The translations under genes were made by a program, and so were the position numbers. From Betaproteobacteria bacterium (lineage in GTDB: Bacteria > Pseudomonadota > Gammaproteobacteria > Burkholderiales > Rhodocyclaceae): DNA of 64,000 nucleotides. Of the stretch, positions 41,339 through 50,227 are shown piece by piece; within the stretch, counting starts at the first letter, position 1, and every line of letters starts with the position of its first letter. Under the pieces are notes generated by a model that did not search any database, was not told the DNA's origin, and saw nothing but the letters and a program-made list of their open reading frames with translations. Where the stretch lies: the NCBI GenBank assembly GCA_016705475.1, contig JADIYD010000006.1, positions 248,001 to 312,000 on the forward strand, read 5' to 3'.

Positions 41339-42562
41339 ATGAAATTTTTTGGCAAGTCCTACGATAGCCACGCTGTGGCATGTGTCTTGATGAGCATCGT
41401 TGGCATCTCGGTGCTCTTCTCTCCACCCGTCATGAACCTCGCGGCGCTCCTGTTGCTTGCGGTCATCCTGTGTTCGGCGGAACTCCGTCAGTCTTTGTGG
41501 GACACCTGGCGGCTGCCAATGGTCAAGTTCGTTCTGCTGTTTTACGCAGTCATGATCGTCGGCACGACGTATAGCATTGCCCCGAAAGACGTCGCAGTTC
41601 GCATGGCTATCGGTTGGAGCAAGCTGTTGCTGGTTCCGATTGCTTTGTCTCTATTTGCCGATACTCGCTGGAAGTTGCGTTTTTTGAAGGCTTTTGTTGG
41701 TGTGGTCGCGGTCTGCTCAGTGATTTCCTTTGGCCTATGGATATTTGAGATCGATCTGCCTGTGGCGAGCAAGGAACGCGGGATTTTCCTGCGAAATCAT
41801 GCAACGCAGGGAATGGCCTTTGCTGTCGGTGCTTTTGGCGCCCTCCTTCTCGCCTTGGAGAGTGGGGCTGGCCGCTTGAGATACCTGTACGCGCTTAGCG
41901 GCTTGCTGCTGCTCGGCAATATTGCGCTGGTCACGATTGGGCGTAGCGGATATCTGGTGGCGATTGTGTGCGCCATTGGAGCCGTATCTGGCTATGTTTT
42001 CTTCGGCCAGCGCCGCCTTGGCGTTCGGGGAGTCGTCGGGGCGGTCCTGCTGGTCGTTGGAGTCGCAAGCATCCTGGTCTTGGTGCCGACGTCCCGTGAA
42101 CGCATGCTACTGGGCGTACAGGAGGTAAAGAGTTACGACCAGGCAACGGAAGTGACCTCAATGGGTATCCGCATGATTTTCTGGAAGAATACCCTCGAAA
42201 TGATACGGGAGCAGCCAATGATCGGCTACGGTACCGGTGCTTTCGGGACAGCCTACGATCGCAAAATTGAGGGTAGAACGGGGGTGGCCGCGACACCGGC
42301 CGGCGACCCGCACAATCAGTACATGAAAATCACGGCCGAAAATGGCCTCGTTGCCCTGCTGGTCTTCTTTGGCTTTTTGGTTGCTGCGGCCCGCCAGCGT
42401 TGCGCGGCGCCGTATCGCATTCTCGGCTTATGCGTGCTCGCCTCGTGGTGCGCGACCAGCCTTTTTAACTCGCATTTCTCAACCTTCAACGAAGGCAATT
42501 TCATCTACGCCTGGCTGGGGATCATGCTGGCGCCGCCCGTCGCCAGCGCAGAATCTGTTTAG
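41339..42562 (+). CDS. O-antigen ligase family protein
   Basis: Polytopic inner-membrane protein (407 residues, about eleven to twelve hydrophobic segments) of the Wzy/WaaL family. The large periplasmic loop holds GDPHNQYMKITAENG with the conserved His of the ligase motif, and the N-terminal half has the Arg-containing region ATQGMAFAVGAFGA. Either WaaL (transfer to lipid A-core) or a polymerase; neighbours (msbA, GTs) favour WaaL. The stop overlaps the convergent GT9 gene by four bases. Confidence 0.82.
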   Translation: MKFFGKSYDSHAVACVLMSIVGISVLFSPPVMNLAALLLLAVILCSAELRQSLWDTWRLPMVKFVLLFYAVMIVGTTYSIAPKDVAVRMAIGWSKLLLVPIALSLFADTRWKLRFLKAFVGVVAVCSVISFGLWIFEIDLPVASKERGIFLRNHATQGMAFAVGAFGALLLALESGAGRLRYLYALSGLLLLGNIALVTIGRSGYLVAIVCAIGAVSGYVFFGQRRLGVRGVVGAVLLVVGVASILVLVPTSRERMLLGVQEVKSYDQATEVTSMGIRMIFWKNTLEMIREQPMIGYGTGAFGTAYDRKIEGRTGVAATPAGDPHNQYMKITAENGLVALLVFFGFLVAAARQRCAAPYRILGLCVLASWCATSLFNSHFSTFNEGNFIYAWLGIMLAPPVASAESV

Positions 42563-43704
42563 GTGCTCAGGGCTTCTTGCGCGGCGTTGATGACTCGCTC
42601 GGTGCTGATGTCCTGAAGGCATTTGCTAACGCTGTCCAGATGTCGGTCACAGCCTTCAAATAAGCAGGGCACACAGTCGCCGGGGCCTTGCATCAACCGG
42701 ACATTTCCCTGCTGTTTGCTGCCGACAAATTGCCATGGGCTTTTGCTAGCCGGCCAGTCCTTCGGCCATGGTCCCCATTTGACCGGGTTCGACGGGCCGA
42801 ACAGGGCGATGGTCGGTATGCCGGTTGCCGCTGCCAGATGGGTGACGGCCGTGTCGGGGCCGACGAAGAGCCGGGCGCCCTTGAGCAGTTCCGCCGTTTC
42901 TGCCAGAGACAACAGGCCGGTCAGGCAGCGACAGCCTTCCGGAACCTTGCTGGCGATGTCTCGAACGTAGGCCGCTTCGCTCGGGTCGCCGCTACCGGTC
43001 AATAGCACCTCGATACCCTGTTGCCTGAGCCAGCAAATGAGGGTGATCCACTTGTTGCTGTCCCACATTTTGTAACGGAATTTTGGGTTGGGGTGGATGA
43101 CGACGTAATTTGTGATCCCAGTCAGGCCGAGTTGTTCAAGCCGCTGGTGCCAGTTCTCTGCGGGGACTCGAGGGGTTTGAACTTGGCCGATGGTCGGCAG
43201 GCCCAGCGCTTCGACCAGCCGCAGTCCCATGGTCACGGTGTGCGTCTGCAGGTTGTCGAAGGGCACGGCAATTTTCAGCAGATGCCGCTTTAGCCATGAG
43301 GCCTCTTCGGCCGTCGTGAAGCCGACTGCATTCCTTGCCGCCGCCCAGGCGAAAATGCGTGCCCGGTCGCTGGGGATGGCGGCGAAGGCGAGATCGTAGC
43401 GACGCCATATCTTGCCCAGTTGTGCGAGCTTCTCGGGCAGGCTGGCGCGCTGCGGAAAAGCCAGTACCTGATGGACGTCGGGATTGCCTTCGAGCACGCC
43501 TTGCGTGCCAGGCAGGACGAGAAAATCGAGCTGGGTGTCGGGCCAGGCTGCCTTGACGGAACGGGCCAGCGGCGTAGCGAGCAGGACATCGCCGATACGC
43601 TGGGTGCAAACCACCAGAACGCGTTTGGGCGGGACAGGGAACGAAATTGGGGGGCGGTGCAAGGGTGTAGTCAGTGTGTTTTTCGCTAGTCCCCTATAAT
43701 ACAT
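42559..43704 (-). CDS. Glycosyltransferase family 9 (heptosyltransferase-like)
   Basis: The 381-residue product is a GT-B enzyme of the ADP-heptose:LPS heptosyltransferase family: VLVVCTQRIGDVLLATPLAR, VVIHPNPKFRYKMWDSNKW, LFVGPDTAVTHLAAATGIP and IALFGPSNPVKWGPWP. I cannot tell WaaC, WaaF or WaaQ activity. ATG 43704 is used; ATG 43716 and upstream frames are possible. It is divergent from the GT2 gene at 43769 with a TATAAT at 43695-43700 pointing towards that gene. Confidence 0.85.
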   Translation of the reverse strand: MYYRGLAKNTLTTPLHRPPISFPVPPKRVLVVCTQRIGDVLLATPLARSVKAAWPDTQLDFLVLPGTQGVLEGNPDVHQVLAFPQRASLPEKLAQLGKIWRRYDLAFAAIPSDRARIFAWAAARNAVGFTTAEEASWLKRHLLKIAVPFDNLQTHTVTMGLRLVEALGLPTIGQVQTPRVPAENWHQRLEQLGLTGITNYVVIHPNPKFRYKMWDSNKWITLICWLRQQGIEVLLTGSGDPSEAAYVRDIASKVPEGCRCLTGLLSLAETAELLKGARLFVGPDTAVTHLAAATGIPTIALFGPSNPVKWGPWPKDWPASKSPWQFVGSKQQGNVRLMQGPGDCVPCLFEGCDRHLDSVSKCLQDISTERVINAAQEALST

Positions 43705-43768
43705 GCCCGTTCGCATCGCTCTGGCGGTAACAGGCCGAGCCCCTTGACGAGAAAGAAGAAAAATCGAG

Positions 43769-44575
43769 ATGAGTAGCACCGTTCAGCCAAAAATCACTGC
43801 CTACATCATCGCCTTCAACGAAGCGCAGAAGATAGCTGCAGCGGTGAATAGTGTCCTGTGGGCCGACGAGATCATCGTCGCCGATTCCGGGAGTACGGAC
43901 GGCATGGTGGAGATAGCCGAGAGCCTTGGCGCCCGCGTCGTACAGGTGCCGTTCAAGGGTTTTGGCGATTTGCGCAACAACGCGATTGCAGCCTGTACCC
44001 ATGACTGGATTTTCAGCCTCGATGCCGATGAGCGTTGCACGCCCGAGGCGCGCGATGAAATCCTGCGCGTCATCGCCGATCCGGCTAGCCTCGACATGTA
44101 TTGGATGCCGCGCCGCAATTTCTTTATGGGGCGCTGGATCAAACATTCCGGCTGGTATCCGAATTACCGCCAGCCGCAGCTCTTCCGCAAGGGCAAGATG
44201 AGCTACACGATGGAGCCGGTGCACGAGGGTTACGTGCCGCACAGCGAGCGGCCGGTTGGGCATTTGCAGAATCCGATCTGGCAGGTGCCGTTCAAGAACC
44301 TGCACGAAGTCGTGCACAAGGCCAATCGCTATTCGACGCTCGGCGCCGAAAAACTCACCCTGCGCGGGCGCAAAGGCAGCATGGGCAAGGCGCTGACGCA
44401 TGGCCTGTGGTCCTTCATCAAGCACTACATTTTCAAGCGCGGCTTTCTCGATGGCTGGCCGGGCTTCATTATCGCCTTCGGCAACTTCGAGGGCACGTTC
44501 TATCGCTACGCCAAGGGCTACGAGATGGATCAGGCCTGGAAGGTGCCGGAAACGCCGCCTTTGCGCCGTCCCTGA
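43769..44575 (+). CDS. Glycosyltransferase family 2 (LPS core, WaaE/KdtX-like)
   Basis: The 268-residue product is a GT-A enzyme with ITAYIIAFNEAQKI, the nucleotide site IIVADSGSTDGMVE, the DxD in FSLDADERC, then the C-terminal FKNLHEVVHKANRYSTLGAEKL pattern seen in core beta-glucosyltransferases of the WaaE/KdtX type. It is followed by a second GT2 gene 18 bases downstream. Confidence 0.87.
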   Translation: MSSTVQPKITAYIIAFNEAQKIAAAVNSVLWADEIIVADSGSTDGMVEIAESLGARVVQVPFKGFGDLRNNAIAACTHDWIFSLDADERCTPEARDEILRVIADPASLDMYWMPRRNFFMGRWIKHSGWYPNYRQPQLFRKGKMSYTMEPVHEGYVPHSERPVGHLQNPIWQVPFKNLHEVVHKANRYSTLGAEKLTLRGRKGSMGKALTHGLWSFIKHYIFKRGFLDGWPGFIIAFGNFEGTFYRYAKGYEMDQAWKVPETPPLRRP

Positions 44576-44593
44576 TTGTTCGCGCAGCACGCC

Positions 44594-45466
44594 ATGACGC
44601 CGCAACTGATCTCGGTCATCGTCACGACCTATAACCGGCCGGACGCCTTGCGGGCGGTGCTGGCTTCGCTGGCCGCGCAGACCGATACGGCGTTCGAGGT
44701 GCTGGTGGCCGATGACGGCTCACGGGCCGAGACGGCCGAGGCCGTTGCGGCAGAAGGTGTCCATTTTCCGGTTCCGCTACGCCATCTTTGGCAGGAAGAC
44801 GACGGTTTTCGTGCGGCTGCGGCGCGTAATCTCGCGGTCGCAGCCAGCTGCGGCGATTACCTGGTTTTCATCGACGGCGACTGTATCCTGCGCCCCGACT
44901 TTGTCGCGGCACACCGCGCCTTGGCTGAGGCTGGCTGGTTTGTCGCCGGGAACCGGGTGCTGCTGTCCGAGGGCTTCACGAAAAAGGTGTTGCAGGCGCC
45001 GATGATCGCGCTTCACGGCGACAGCCGTTTGATGTGGCTCGGTCGGCGACTCTCCGGCGCCATCAACCGCTGGCTGCCGCTCTGTCACTTTGCTGGCCAG
45101 GGCTGGCGCAAGCGTCAGCCGCAGCGCTGGCAAGGCGCACGGACCTGCAACCTGGCCCTGTGGCGCTCCGATTTCGATGCCATCAATGGCTTTGATGAAG
45201 CCTTTCAAGGCTGGGGACACGAGGACGCCGACCTCGCCATCCGCTTGCTGCACGCTGGTGTGCAGCGCAAGGACGGGCGTTTTGCCACGGCTGTTTTGCA
45301 TCTCTGGCACCGCGAAAACGACCGCAGCAATCTGGCCGAAAACGAACGCCGGCTGGCCGAGATTCTGGCGGCTGACCGGCGGCGTGCAGCAGTCGGCATC
45401 GATATCTACAATGCCGACCGGGTCAGCGCGGCGATGCTTCAGAAATTGGGCAAAATTTCCGGTTGA
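44594..45466 (+). CDS. Glycosyltransferase family 2 with C-terminal galactosyltransferase-type region
   Basis: The 290-residue product starts MTPQLISVIVTTYNRPDALR and has VLVADDGSRAET, the DxD FIDGDCILRPDF and a C-terminal NLALWRSDFDAINGFDE, GWGHEDADLAIRLL that matches the Glyco_transf_7C region. The ATG is at 44594. Its last four codons (KISG) and stop fall in a dispersed-element copy that fills the 9-base gap to convergent polA. Confidence 0.86.
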   Translation: MTPQLISVIVTTYNRPDALRAVLASLAAQTDTAFEVLVADDGSRAETAEAVAAEGVHFPVPLRHLWQEDDGFRAAAARNLAVAASCGDYLVFIDGDCILRPDFVAAHRALAEAGWFVAGNRVLLSEGFTKKVLQAPMIALHGDSRLMWLGRRLSGAINRWLPLCHFAGQGWRKRQPQRWQGARTCNLALWRSDFDAINGFDEAFQGWGHEDADLAIRLLHAGVQRKDGRFATAVLHLWHRENDRSNLAENERRLAEILAADRRRAAVGIDIYNADRVSAAMLQKLGKISG

Positions 45467-45474
45467 CCGTGGAA
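45440..45474 (-). repeat. Dispersed core-plus-A/T-tract element, copy 9
   Basis: Minus strand: TTCCACGGTCAACCGG, AAATTTT, GCCC, AATTTCT. Covers the stop codon of the GT2 gene (TGA in GGTTGACC) and ends just before the polA stop. Confidence 0.85.
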
Positions 45475-45475
45475 G

Positions 45476-48196
45476 TCAGTGCGCCGCTTCCCAGTTTGGT
45501 CCGACGCCGACTTCGACGACCAGCGGCACCTTGAGTTCGGCAACCTGACTCATCAGGCGGGGCAGGTGGGTGCGGATTTCCATCAGTTCGTCGTCCGGCA
45601 CTTCGAGCAGCAGTTCGTCGTGCACCTGCAGCACCAGCTTTGATTTCAGCCCCGATTTTTCCAGCCAGTTCTGCACGGCGATCATCGCCAGCTTGATCAG
45701 GTCGGCTGCCGTGCCCTGCATCGGCGCGTTGATCGCGGCGCGCTCTGCGCCCTGGCGGCGATTGCCGTTGCTCGAACGGATTTCCGGGAACCACAGGCGG
45801 CGGCCGAAGGCGGTTTCGACGTAGCCTTTTTGCCGCGCCATTTCCCGGGCCTCTTCCATGTAGGCGGCAACGCCGGGGTAGCGCGCGAAATAGCGGTCGA
45901 TGTAGGTTTGGGCTGCACTGCGTTCCAGCCCGAGCTGGCGGGCGAGGCCGAAGGCGCTCATGCCGTAGATCAGGCCGAAATTGATGCTTTTGGCGACGCG
46001 GCGCTGGTCGGGGCCGACTTCGAGCGGTGTGACGCCGAAGATTTCGCCGGCCGTGGCGCGGTGCACATCCTCGCCGTGCGAGAAGGCGTGGAGCAAGCCT
46101 TCGTCGCCTGAGAGGTGGGCCATGATGCGTAGTTCGATCTGGGAGTAGTCGGCCGAAACGATGCTGCTGCCTGGCGGCGCGATGAAGGCGGTGCGGATTT
46201 TCCGGCCTTCCTCGCTGCGCACCGGGATGTTCTGCAGGTTGGGATCGGTCGAGGCAAGGCGCCCGGTGACAACAGATGCCTGCGAGAAGTGAGTATGCAC
46301 TCTCCCGGTCTGCGGATTGACCATGCGCGGCAGCTTGTCGGTGTAGGTGCCCTTGAGTTTGGACAGGCTGCGGTGTTCGAGCAGCAGCTTGGGCAGCGGG
46401 TAATCGAGGGCCAGTTCGGAGAGCACTTCCTCGTCGGTCGACGGGCCGCCGGAGGGCGTTTTCTTCTTGACCGGCAGGCCCAGCTTTTCAAACAGGATGT
46501 CGGCCAGCTGCTTCGGCGAAGCCAGGTTGAAGGGCTGGCCAGCCAGTTCATGGGCCTGCACTTCGAGCGCCATGATTTTCTGGCCCATCTCGTGGCTCTG
46601 GCGGGACAGCACATTGGCGTCGATCAGGATGCCGTTGCGCTCGATCTGCCAGATGACCTGGCGGGCCGGCATTTCGATGTCGTGGTAGATGCGGCTCAAA
46701 CCCGGTTCGTCGGCGAATTGCGGATGCAGCACGTGGTGCACGCGCAGAGTGACGTCGGAATCCTCGGCGGCGTAGGTGGCGGCGCGTTCGATATCGACCT
46801 GGTCGAACGTGATCTGCTTGGCCCCCTTGCCGCAAAGGTCTTCGTAGGCGATGGTGTCCAGCCCGAGGTGGCGGGTGCAGAGCTGGCCGAGGTCGTGGCC
46901 CTTGTCGGACTCGATGACGTAGCTCTGCAGCATGGTGTCGTGGGCTATGCCGGCCAGCGTGATGCCGTGATTGGCGAAAACGTGCTGGTCGTACTTGGCG
47001 TTTTGCAGCACTTTTTTCCGGTTGACCGTGGAAAGCCACGGTTTGAGCTTTTCCAGCACCTCGTCACGCGGCAACTGGTCGGCGACGCCGGGGGCGGTGT
47101 GGGCGAGCGGGATGTAGCAGGCTTCGCCTGGTTTGACCGACAGCGAAATGCCGACAATGCGAGCTTCGAACGAGTCGAGGCTGGTCGTTTCGGTGTCGAG
47201 CGCGGTCAGTTCGGCCGCTTCGATTTTGGCCAGCCAGACATCGAATTGCGGCCAGCTCAGGACGGTTTCGTAGGCAACGTCGATTTTGCCTTGGAGTGTG
47301 GGCGCTGCGGCATCGGAAACCGTGCGGGCCGGGATGTCGGCGGCCGCTTCGGGACCATCGATATCGGCCAGCCACGAGCGGAACTGGTAGCGGGTATAGA
47401 GCTCGCGAAGGGTGGCCGTGTCGTGCGGCGTCGCGGTCAGCGTGGCCGGTGCCGGCAGGTTGGAGAGGTCGCAGGCGACGGTGACTAGTTTCTTGCCGAG
47501 CGGCAGGAAACCGAGGTGATCGCGCAGATTCTGGCCGACGACGCCACCGATTTCGTCGGCATGGGCGACGATTTCATCGAGCGAGCCGTATTGCGTCAGC
47601 CACTTCAGAGCCGTCTTCGGGCCGCATTTGGCGACGCCGGGCACGCCGTCGACGGTGTCACCCACCAACGCCAGATAATCGACGATCTTGTCCGGCGGCA
47701 CGCCGAACTTGGCCTCGACGCCGGCTTCGTCGAGCAACTCGTTGCTCATCGTGTTGTACCAGCGGACGAGCGGATTGACCAGTTGGGTCAGGTCCTTGTC
47801 GCCCGTGGAAATCAGCGTATTGATGCCGTCCACCGCAGCATTTGTGGCCAACGTCCCGATCACGTCGTCGGCCTCGACGCCGTCGACCATCAGCAGCGGC
47901 CAGCCGGCGGCCTTGATGGCGGCATGCAGCGGCTCGATCTGGCCAACCATTTCGGGCGGCATCGGCGGGCGGTGGGCCTTGTATTCGGGATACCAGTCGT
48001 CGCGGAAGGTCTTGCCCTTGGCATCGAAAACGACAGCCTTGTAGTCTGCCTTGTAGTCGCTCTCGAGACGACGTAGCATGTTCAGAACGCCGTAGATGGC
48101 GCCCGTCGGCTCGCCTGCCTTGTTGCGCAGGTCGGGCAGGGCGTGGAAAGCGCGATAAAGATAGGACGAACCGTCCACCAACAATAAGAGAGGCAT
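45476..48196 (-). CDS. polA: DNA polymerase I
   Basis: Repair and Okazaki-fragment polymerase, 906 residues. Domains in order: 5' nuclease (1-290; LLVDGSSYLYRAFHALP, VFDAKGKTFRDDWYPEYK), 3'-5' exonuclease (about 310-490; ALDTETTSLDS with intact DxE) and polymerase (about 500-906; SADYSQIELRIMAHLSGD, RRVAKSINFGLIYGMSAFG, QVHDELLLEVP). The stretch STVNRKKVLQNAKYD in the exonuclease domain is encoded by a dispersed-element copy and aligns to the usual region without a length change. The start codon is three bases from the divergent LOG gene start. Confidence 0.97.
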   Translation of the reverse strand: MPLLLLVDGSSYLYRAFHALPDLRNKAGEPTGAIYGVLNMLRRLESDYKADYKAVVFDAKGKTFRDDWYPEYKAHRPPMPPEMVGQIEPLHAAIKAAGWPLLMVDGVEADDVIGTLATNAAVDGINTLISTGDKDLTQLVNPLVRWYNTMSNELLDEAGVEAKFGVPPDKIVDYLALVGDTVDGVPGVAKCGPKTALKWLTQYGSLDEIVAHADEIGGVVGQNLRDHLGFLPLGKKLVTVACDLSNLPAPATLTATPHDTATLRELYTRYQFRSWLADIDGPEAAADIPARTVSDAAAPTLQGKIDVAYETVLSWPQFDVWLAKIEAAELTALDTETTSLDSFEARIVGISLSVKPGEACYIPLAHTAPGVADQLPRDEVLEKLKPWLSTVNRKKVLQNAKYDQHVFANHGITLAGIAHDTMLQSYVIESDKGHDLGQLCTRHLGLDTIAYEDLCGKGAKQITFDQVDIERAATYAAEDSDVTLRVHHVLHPQFADEPGLSRIYHDIEMPARQVIWQIERNGILIDANVLSRQSHEMGQKIMALEVQAHELAGQPFNLASPKQLADILFEKLGLPVKKKTPSGGPSTDEEVLSELALDYPLPKLLLEHRSLSKLKGTYTDKLPRMVNPQTGRVHTHFSQASVVTGRLASTDPNLQNIPVRSEEGRKIRTAFIAPPGSSIVSADYSQIELRIMAHLSGDEGLLHAFSHGEDVHRATAGEIFGVTPLEVGPDQRRVAKSINFGLIYGMSAFGLARQLGLERSAAQTYIDRYFARYPGVAAYMEEAREMARQKGYVETAFGRRLWFPEIRSSNGNRRQGAERAAINAPMQGTAADLIKLAMIAVQNWLEKSGLKSKLVLQVHDELLLEVPDDELMEIRTHLPRLMSQVAELKVPLVVEVGVGPNWEAAH
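46998..47034 (-). repeat. Dispersed core-plus-A/T-tract element, copy 10
   Basis: Minus strand: TTTCCACGGTCAACCGG, AAAAAA, GTGCTGC, AAAACGCC. Inside polA, read as TVNRKKVLQNAK. Confidence 0.8.
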
Positions 48197-48199
48197 ACA

Positions 48200-48928
48200 G
48201 TGACCGAGAGCGATAAGCTGGTGATGGGCGTCGAGACCGAGGCCCTGCTGAAAAACGCGACGGCCCGCGAGTCCTGGCGGATTTTCGGCATTATGTCAGA
48301 GTTCGTCGAGGCGACTGAGCGTCTGGCCGCGATCAAGCCGGCCGTCACGATGTTCGGCAGCGCCCGCGTTCGGCCGGACTCGCCGTACTACATGCTGACC
48401 GAACAGACGGCGCGCTTGCTGTCCGATTCCGGTTTTTCGGTCATTTCAGGTGGCGGCCCGGGGATCATGGAAGCGGCCAACAAGGGTGCTTTCTTCGGAA
48501 AATCGCCATCGGTCGGCCTCAACATCCAGTTGCCGCACGAGCAATCCAACAATCCGTATCAGGATATCTCGCAGACCTTCCGCCACTTCTTCGCCCGCAA
48601 ATACATGTTCGTCCGCTTCGCCAGCGCCTATGTCGTGATGCCCGGCGGTTTCGGCACGCTTGACGAGCTCATGGAAGCCCTGACCCTGATCCAGACCGGC
48701 AAGGCGCGCAAGATTCCGCTCATTCTGGTCTGTTCCGAATTCTGGGGCGGCATGATCGCCTGGTTCAAGGAGCGGCTGGTCGCCGAGGGCATGGTCGATC
48801 CCGAAGACATCGACTTGATCCAGTTGATCGATGAGCCGGAAAAAGTGGTCGAAGCCATCTTCAAGCACTACGAGGCTCGTCCCTTCGGACCCTTGCCGAA
48901 CGAACACGAGATGTTGCTCAACCTGTAA
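48200..48928 (+). CDS. LOG-family (TIGR00730) nucleotide phosphoribohydrolase-like protein
   Basis: The 242-residue product has the Rossmann-like fold and motifs of cytokinin-activating LOG/lysine decarboxylase-like proteins: TMFGSARVRPDSPYY, ISGGGPGIMEAANKGAF and VMPGGFGTLDELMEALT (PGGxGTxxE). It probably hydrolyses nucleoside 5'-monophosphates; the physiological substrate is unknown. GTG 48200 is three bases from the polA start; ATG 48224 (MGVETEALL) would leave more room for promoters. Confidence 0.87.
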   Translation: MTESDKLVMGVETEALLKNATARESWRIFGIMSEFVEATERLAAIKPAVTMFGSARVRPDSPYYMLTEQTARLLSDSGFSVISGGGPGIMEAANKGAFFGKSPSVGLNIQLPHEQSNNPYQDISQTFRHFFARKYMFVRFASAYVVMPGGFGTLDELMEALTLIQTGKARKIPLILVCSEFWGGMIAWFKERLVAEGMVDPEDIDLIQLIDEPEKVVEAIFKHYEARPFGPLPNEHEMLLNL

Positions 48929-48958
48929 AATCAAAGCATCGTCATCGAGGACTCAACC

Positions 48959-49288
48959 ATGCGCCGCCTTCTTCCCATACTGCTTCTAGCCGCCTTGCCT
49001 GCCTGGGCACAGAAGGGCGACCTCCAGCCGCTGCCGGCTGTTCCGCCCCCGCCACCGGGTATGGAAGCTTTCGACGAAGCGCTTGAGCCTCAGGTCACCA
49101 TCGTCAAGCGCGAGACGGAAACGCGCGAAGAGTTTCGCAGCAAGGGCAAGCTCTACATGATCAAAGTCACGCCGGCTGTCGGTCCGGCTTACTACCTGAT
49201 CGACAATCAAGGCGACGGCCAGTTCGTCCAGGCTGACATTACCCATCCGGTGACCAAGCCGCCGATGTGGATCATCCGTAGCTGGTAA
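48959..49288 (+). CDS. DUF2782 secreted protein
   Basis: The 109-residue product has a signal peptide (MRRLLPILLLAALPAWA), a Pro-rich segment and the DUF2782 core: VTIVKRETETREEFRSKGKL, MIKVTPAVGPAYYLIDNQGDG, PMWIIRSW. The gene sits between polA and thrB in many betaproteobacteria. Function is unknown. The next gene starts three bases after the stop. Confidence 0.85.
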   Translation: MRRLLPILLLAALPAWAQKGDLQPLPAVPPPPPGMEAFDEALEPQVTIVKRETETREEFRSKGKLYMIKVTPAVGPAYYLIDNQGDGQFVQADITHPVTKPPMWIIRSW

Positions 49289-49291
49289 AAC

Positions 49292-50218
49292 TTGTCCGTC
49301 TATACCAAAGTCGGGCGCGATGAACTCGCCGCCTGGCTCCAGCCGCTCGGGCTGGGTGAGTTTATCGACCATGCCGGCATTACCGCCGGCATGCAGAACT
49401 CTAATTTTTTCGTGACGACGGCCAGCGGCCGTTTTGTCCTGACGCTGTTCGAGCGCATCGACCCGGCCGCTCTCGATTTTTATCTCGCCTTGCAGGACCG
49501 CTTGGCACAAAGCGGCATTCCCAGCCCCCGGCCGCTGGTGGACGGCGAAGGTCGTCGTTGGCGCTGGCTGGCCGGCAAACCAGCCGCCTTGCTGAGTTGC
49601 TTGCCGGGCGCCGCGCTGGAGACGCCGAAACCCGAGCATTGCCACGCTGTTGGCGACATGCTGGCCCGCCTTCACCTCGCAGCTGCACATCTGCCGAACC
49701 CCTTGCCCAATCCTTGTGGTGCTGCCTGGCGGAAAATGGTCGGTGAGGCCTTGTTGCCCTTGGTTTTGCCGGACGAGCGCGGTCTGCTGGCCGATGAAAT
49801 GGCTTTTCAGGACGCACAGGATTATTCGACCCTGCCGCGCGGCGTTATACATGCCGATCTGTTTCGCGACAACGTGTTGTGGGATGACTGCGGTCGACTC
49901 TCCGGGGTGCTCGATTTCTATTTTGCCGGCGAAGACGCGCTGCTCTTCGATCTGGCCGTTGTCGCCAACGACTGGTGTGCCGACGACGCTTCACTGGCCG
50001 CGCTGATTGCCGGCTATGCTGCCCAGCGGCCGCTGACCGAAACGGAGCACGCGGCATGGCCAGCCATGCGGCGTGCAGCAGCCTTGCGTTTCTGGTTGCT
50101 CCGACTGGAGGTCAGACACCAGCCCCGTCAGGGTGAAGTGGTAACGATCAAGAATCCCGATGACTTTCGGCACCTGCTGGCACGTTTTCGCCTTGCTCCG
50201 GAAGCGCTGCCCCGTTAG
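49292..50218 (+). CDS. thrB: Homoserine kinase (APH-fold ThrB)
   Basis: Phosphorylates L-homoserine in threonine synthesis. The 308-residue product belongs to the aminoglycoside-phosphotransferase-fold ThrB type: FIDHAGITAGMQNSNFFVT, GVIHADLFRDNVLWDD (catalytic loop) and SGVLDFYFAGEDALLFDLA (metal-binding Asp). The start is TTG 49292 (MSVYTKVGRDEL), which matches the family N-terminus. Confidence 0.93.
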   Translation: MSVYTKVGRDELAAWLQPLGLGEFIDHAGITAGMQNSNFFVTTASGRFVLTLFERIDPAALDFYLALQDRLAQSGIPSPRPLVDGEGRRWRWLAGKPAALLSCLPGAALETPKPEHCHAVGDMLARLHLAAAHLPNPLPNPCGAAWRKMVGEALLPLVLPDERGLLADEMAFQDAQDYSTLPRGVIHADLFRDNVLWDDCGRLSGVLDFYFAGEDALLFDLAVVANDWCADDASLAALIAGYAAQRPLTETEHAAWPAMRRAAALRFWLLRLEVRHQPRQGEVVTIKNPDDFRHLLARFRLAPEALPR

Positions 50219-50227
50219 CATCCGCGC

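Noticed and set aside
43695..43700. TATAAT as promoter of the GT2 gene at 43769
   Set aside because: Good -10 box but no acceptable -35 at 16-18 bases; not listed as a separate promoter.
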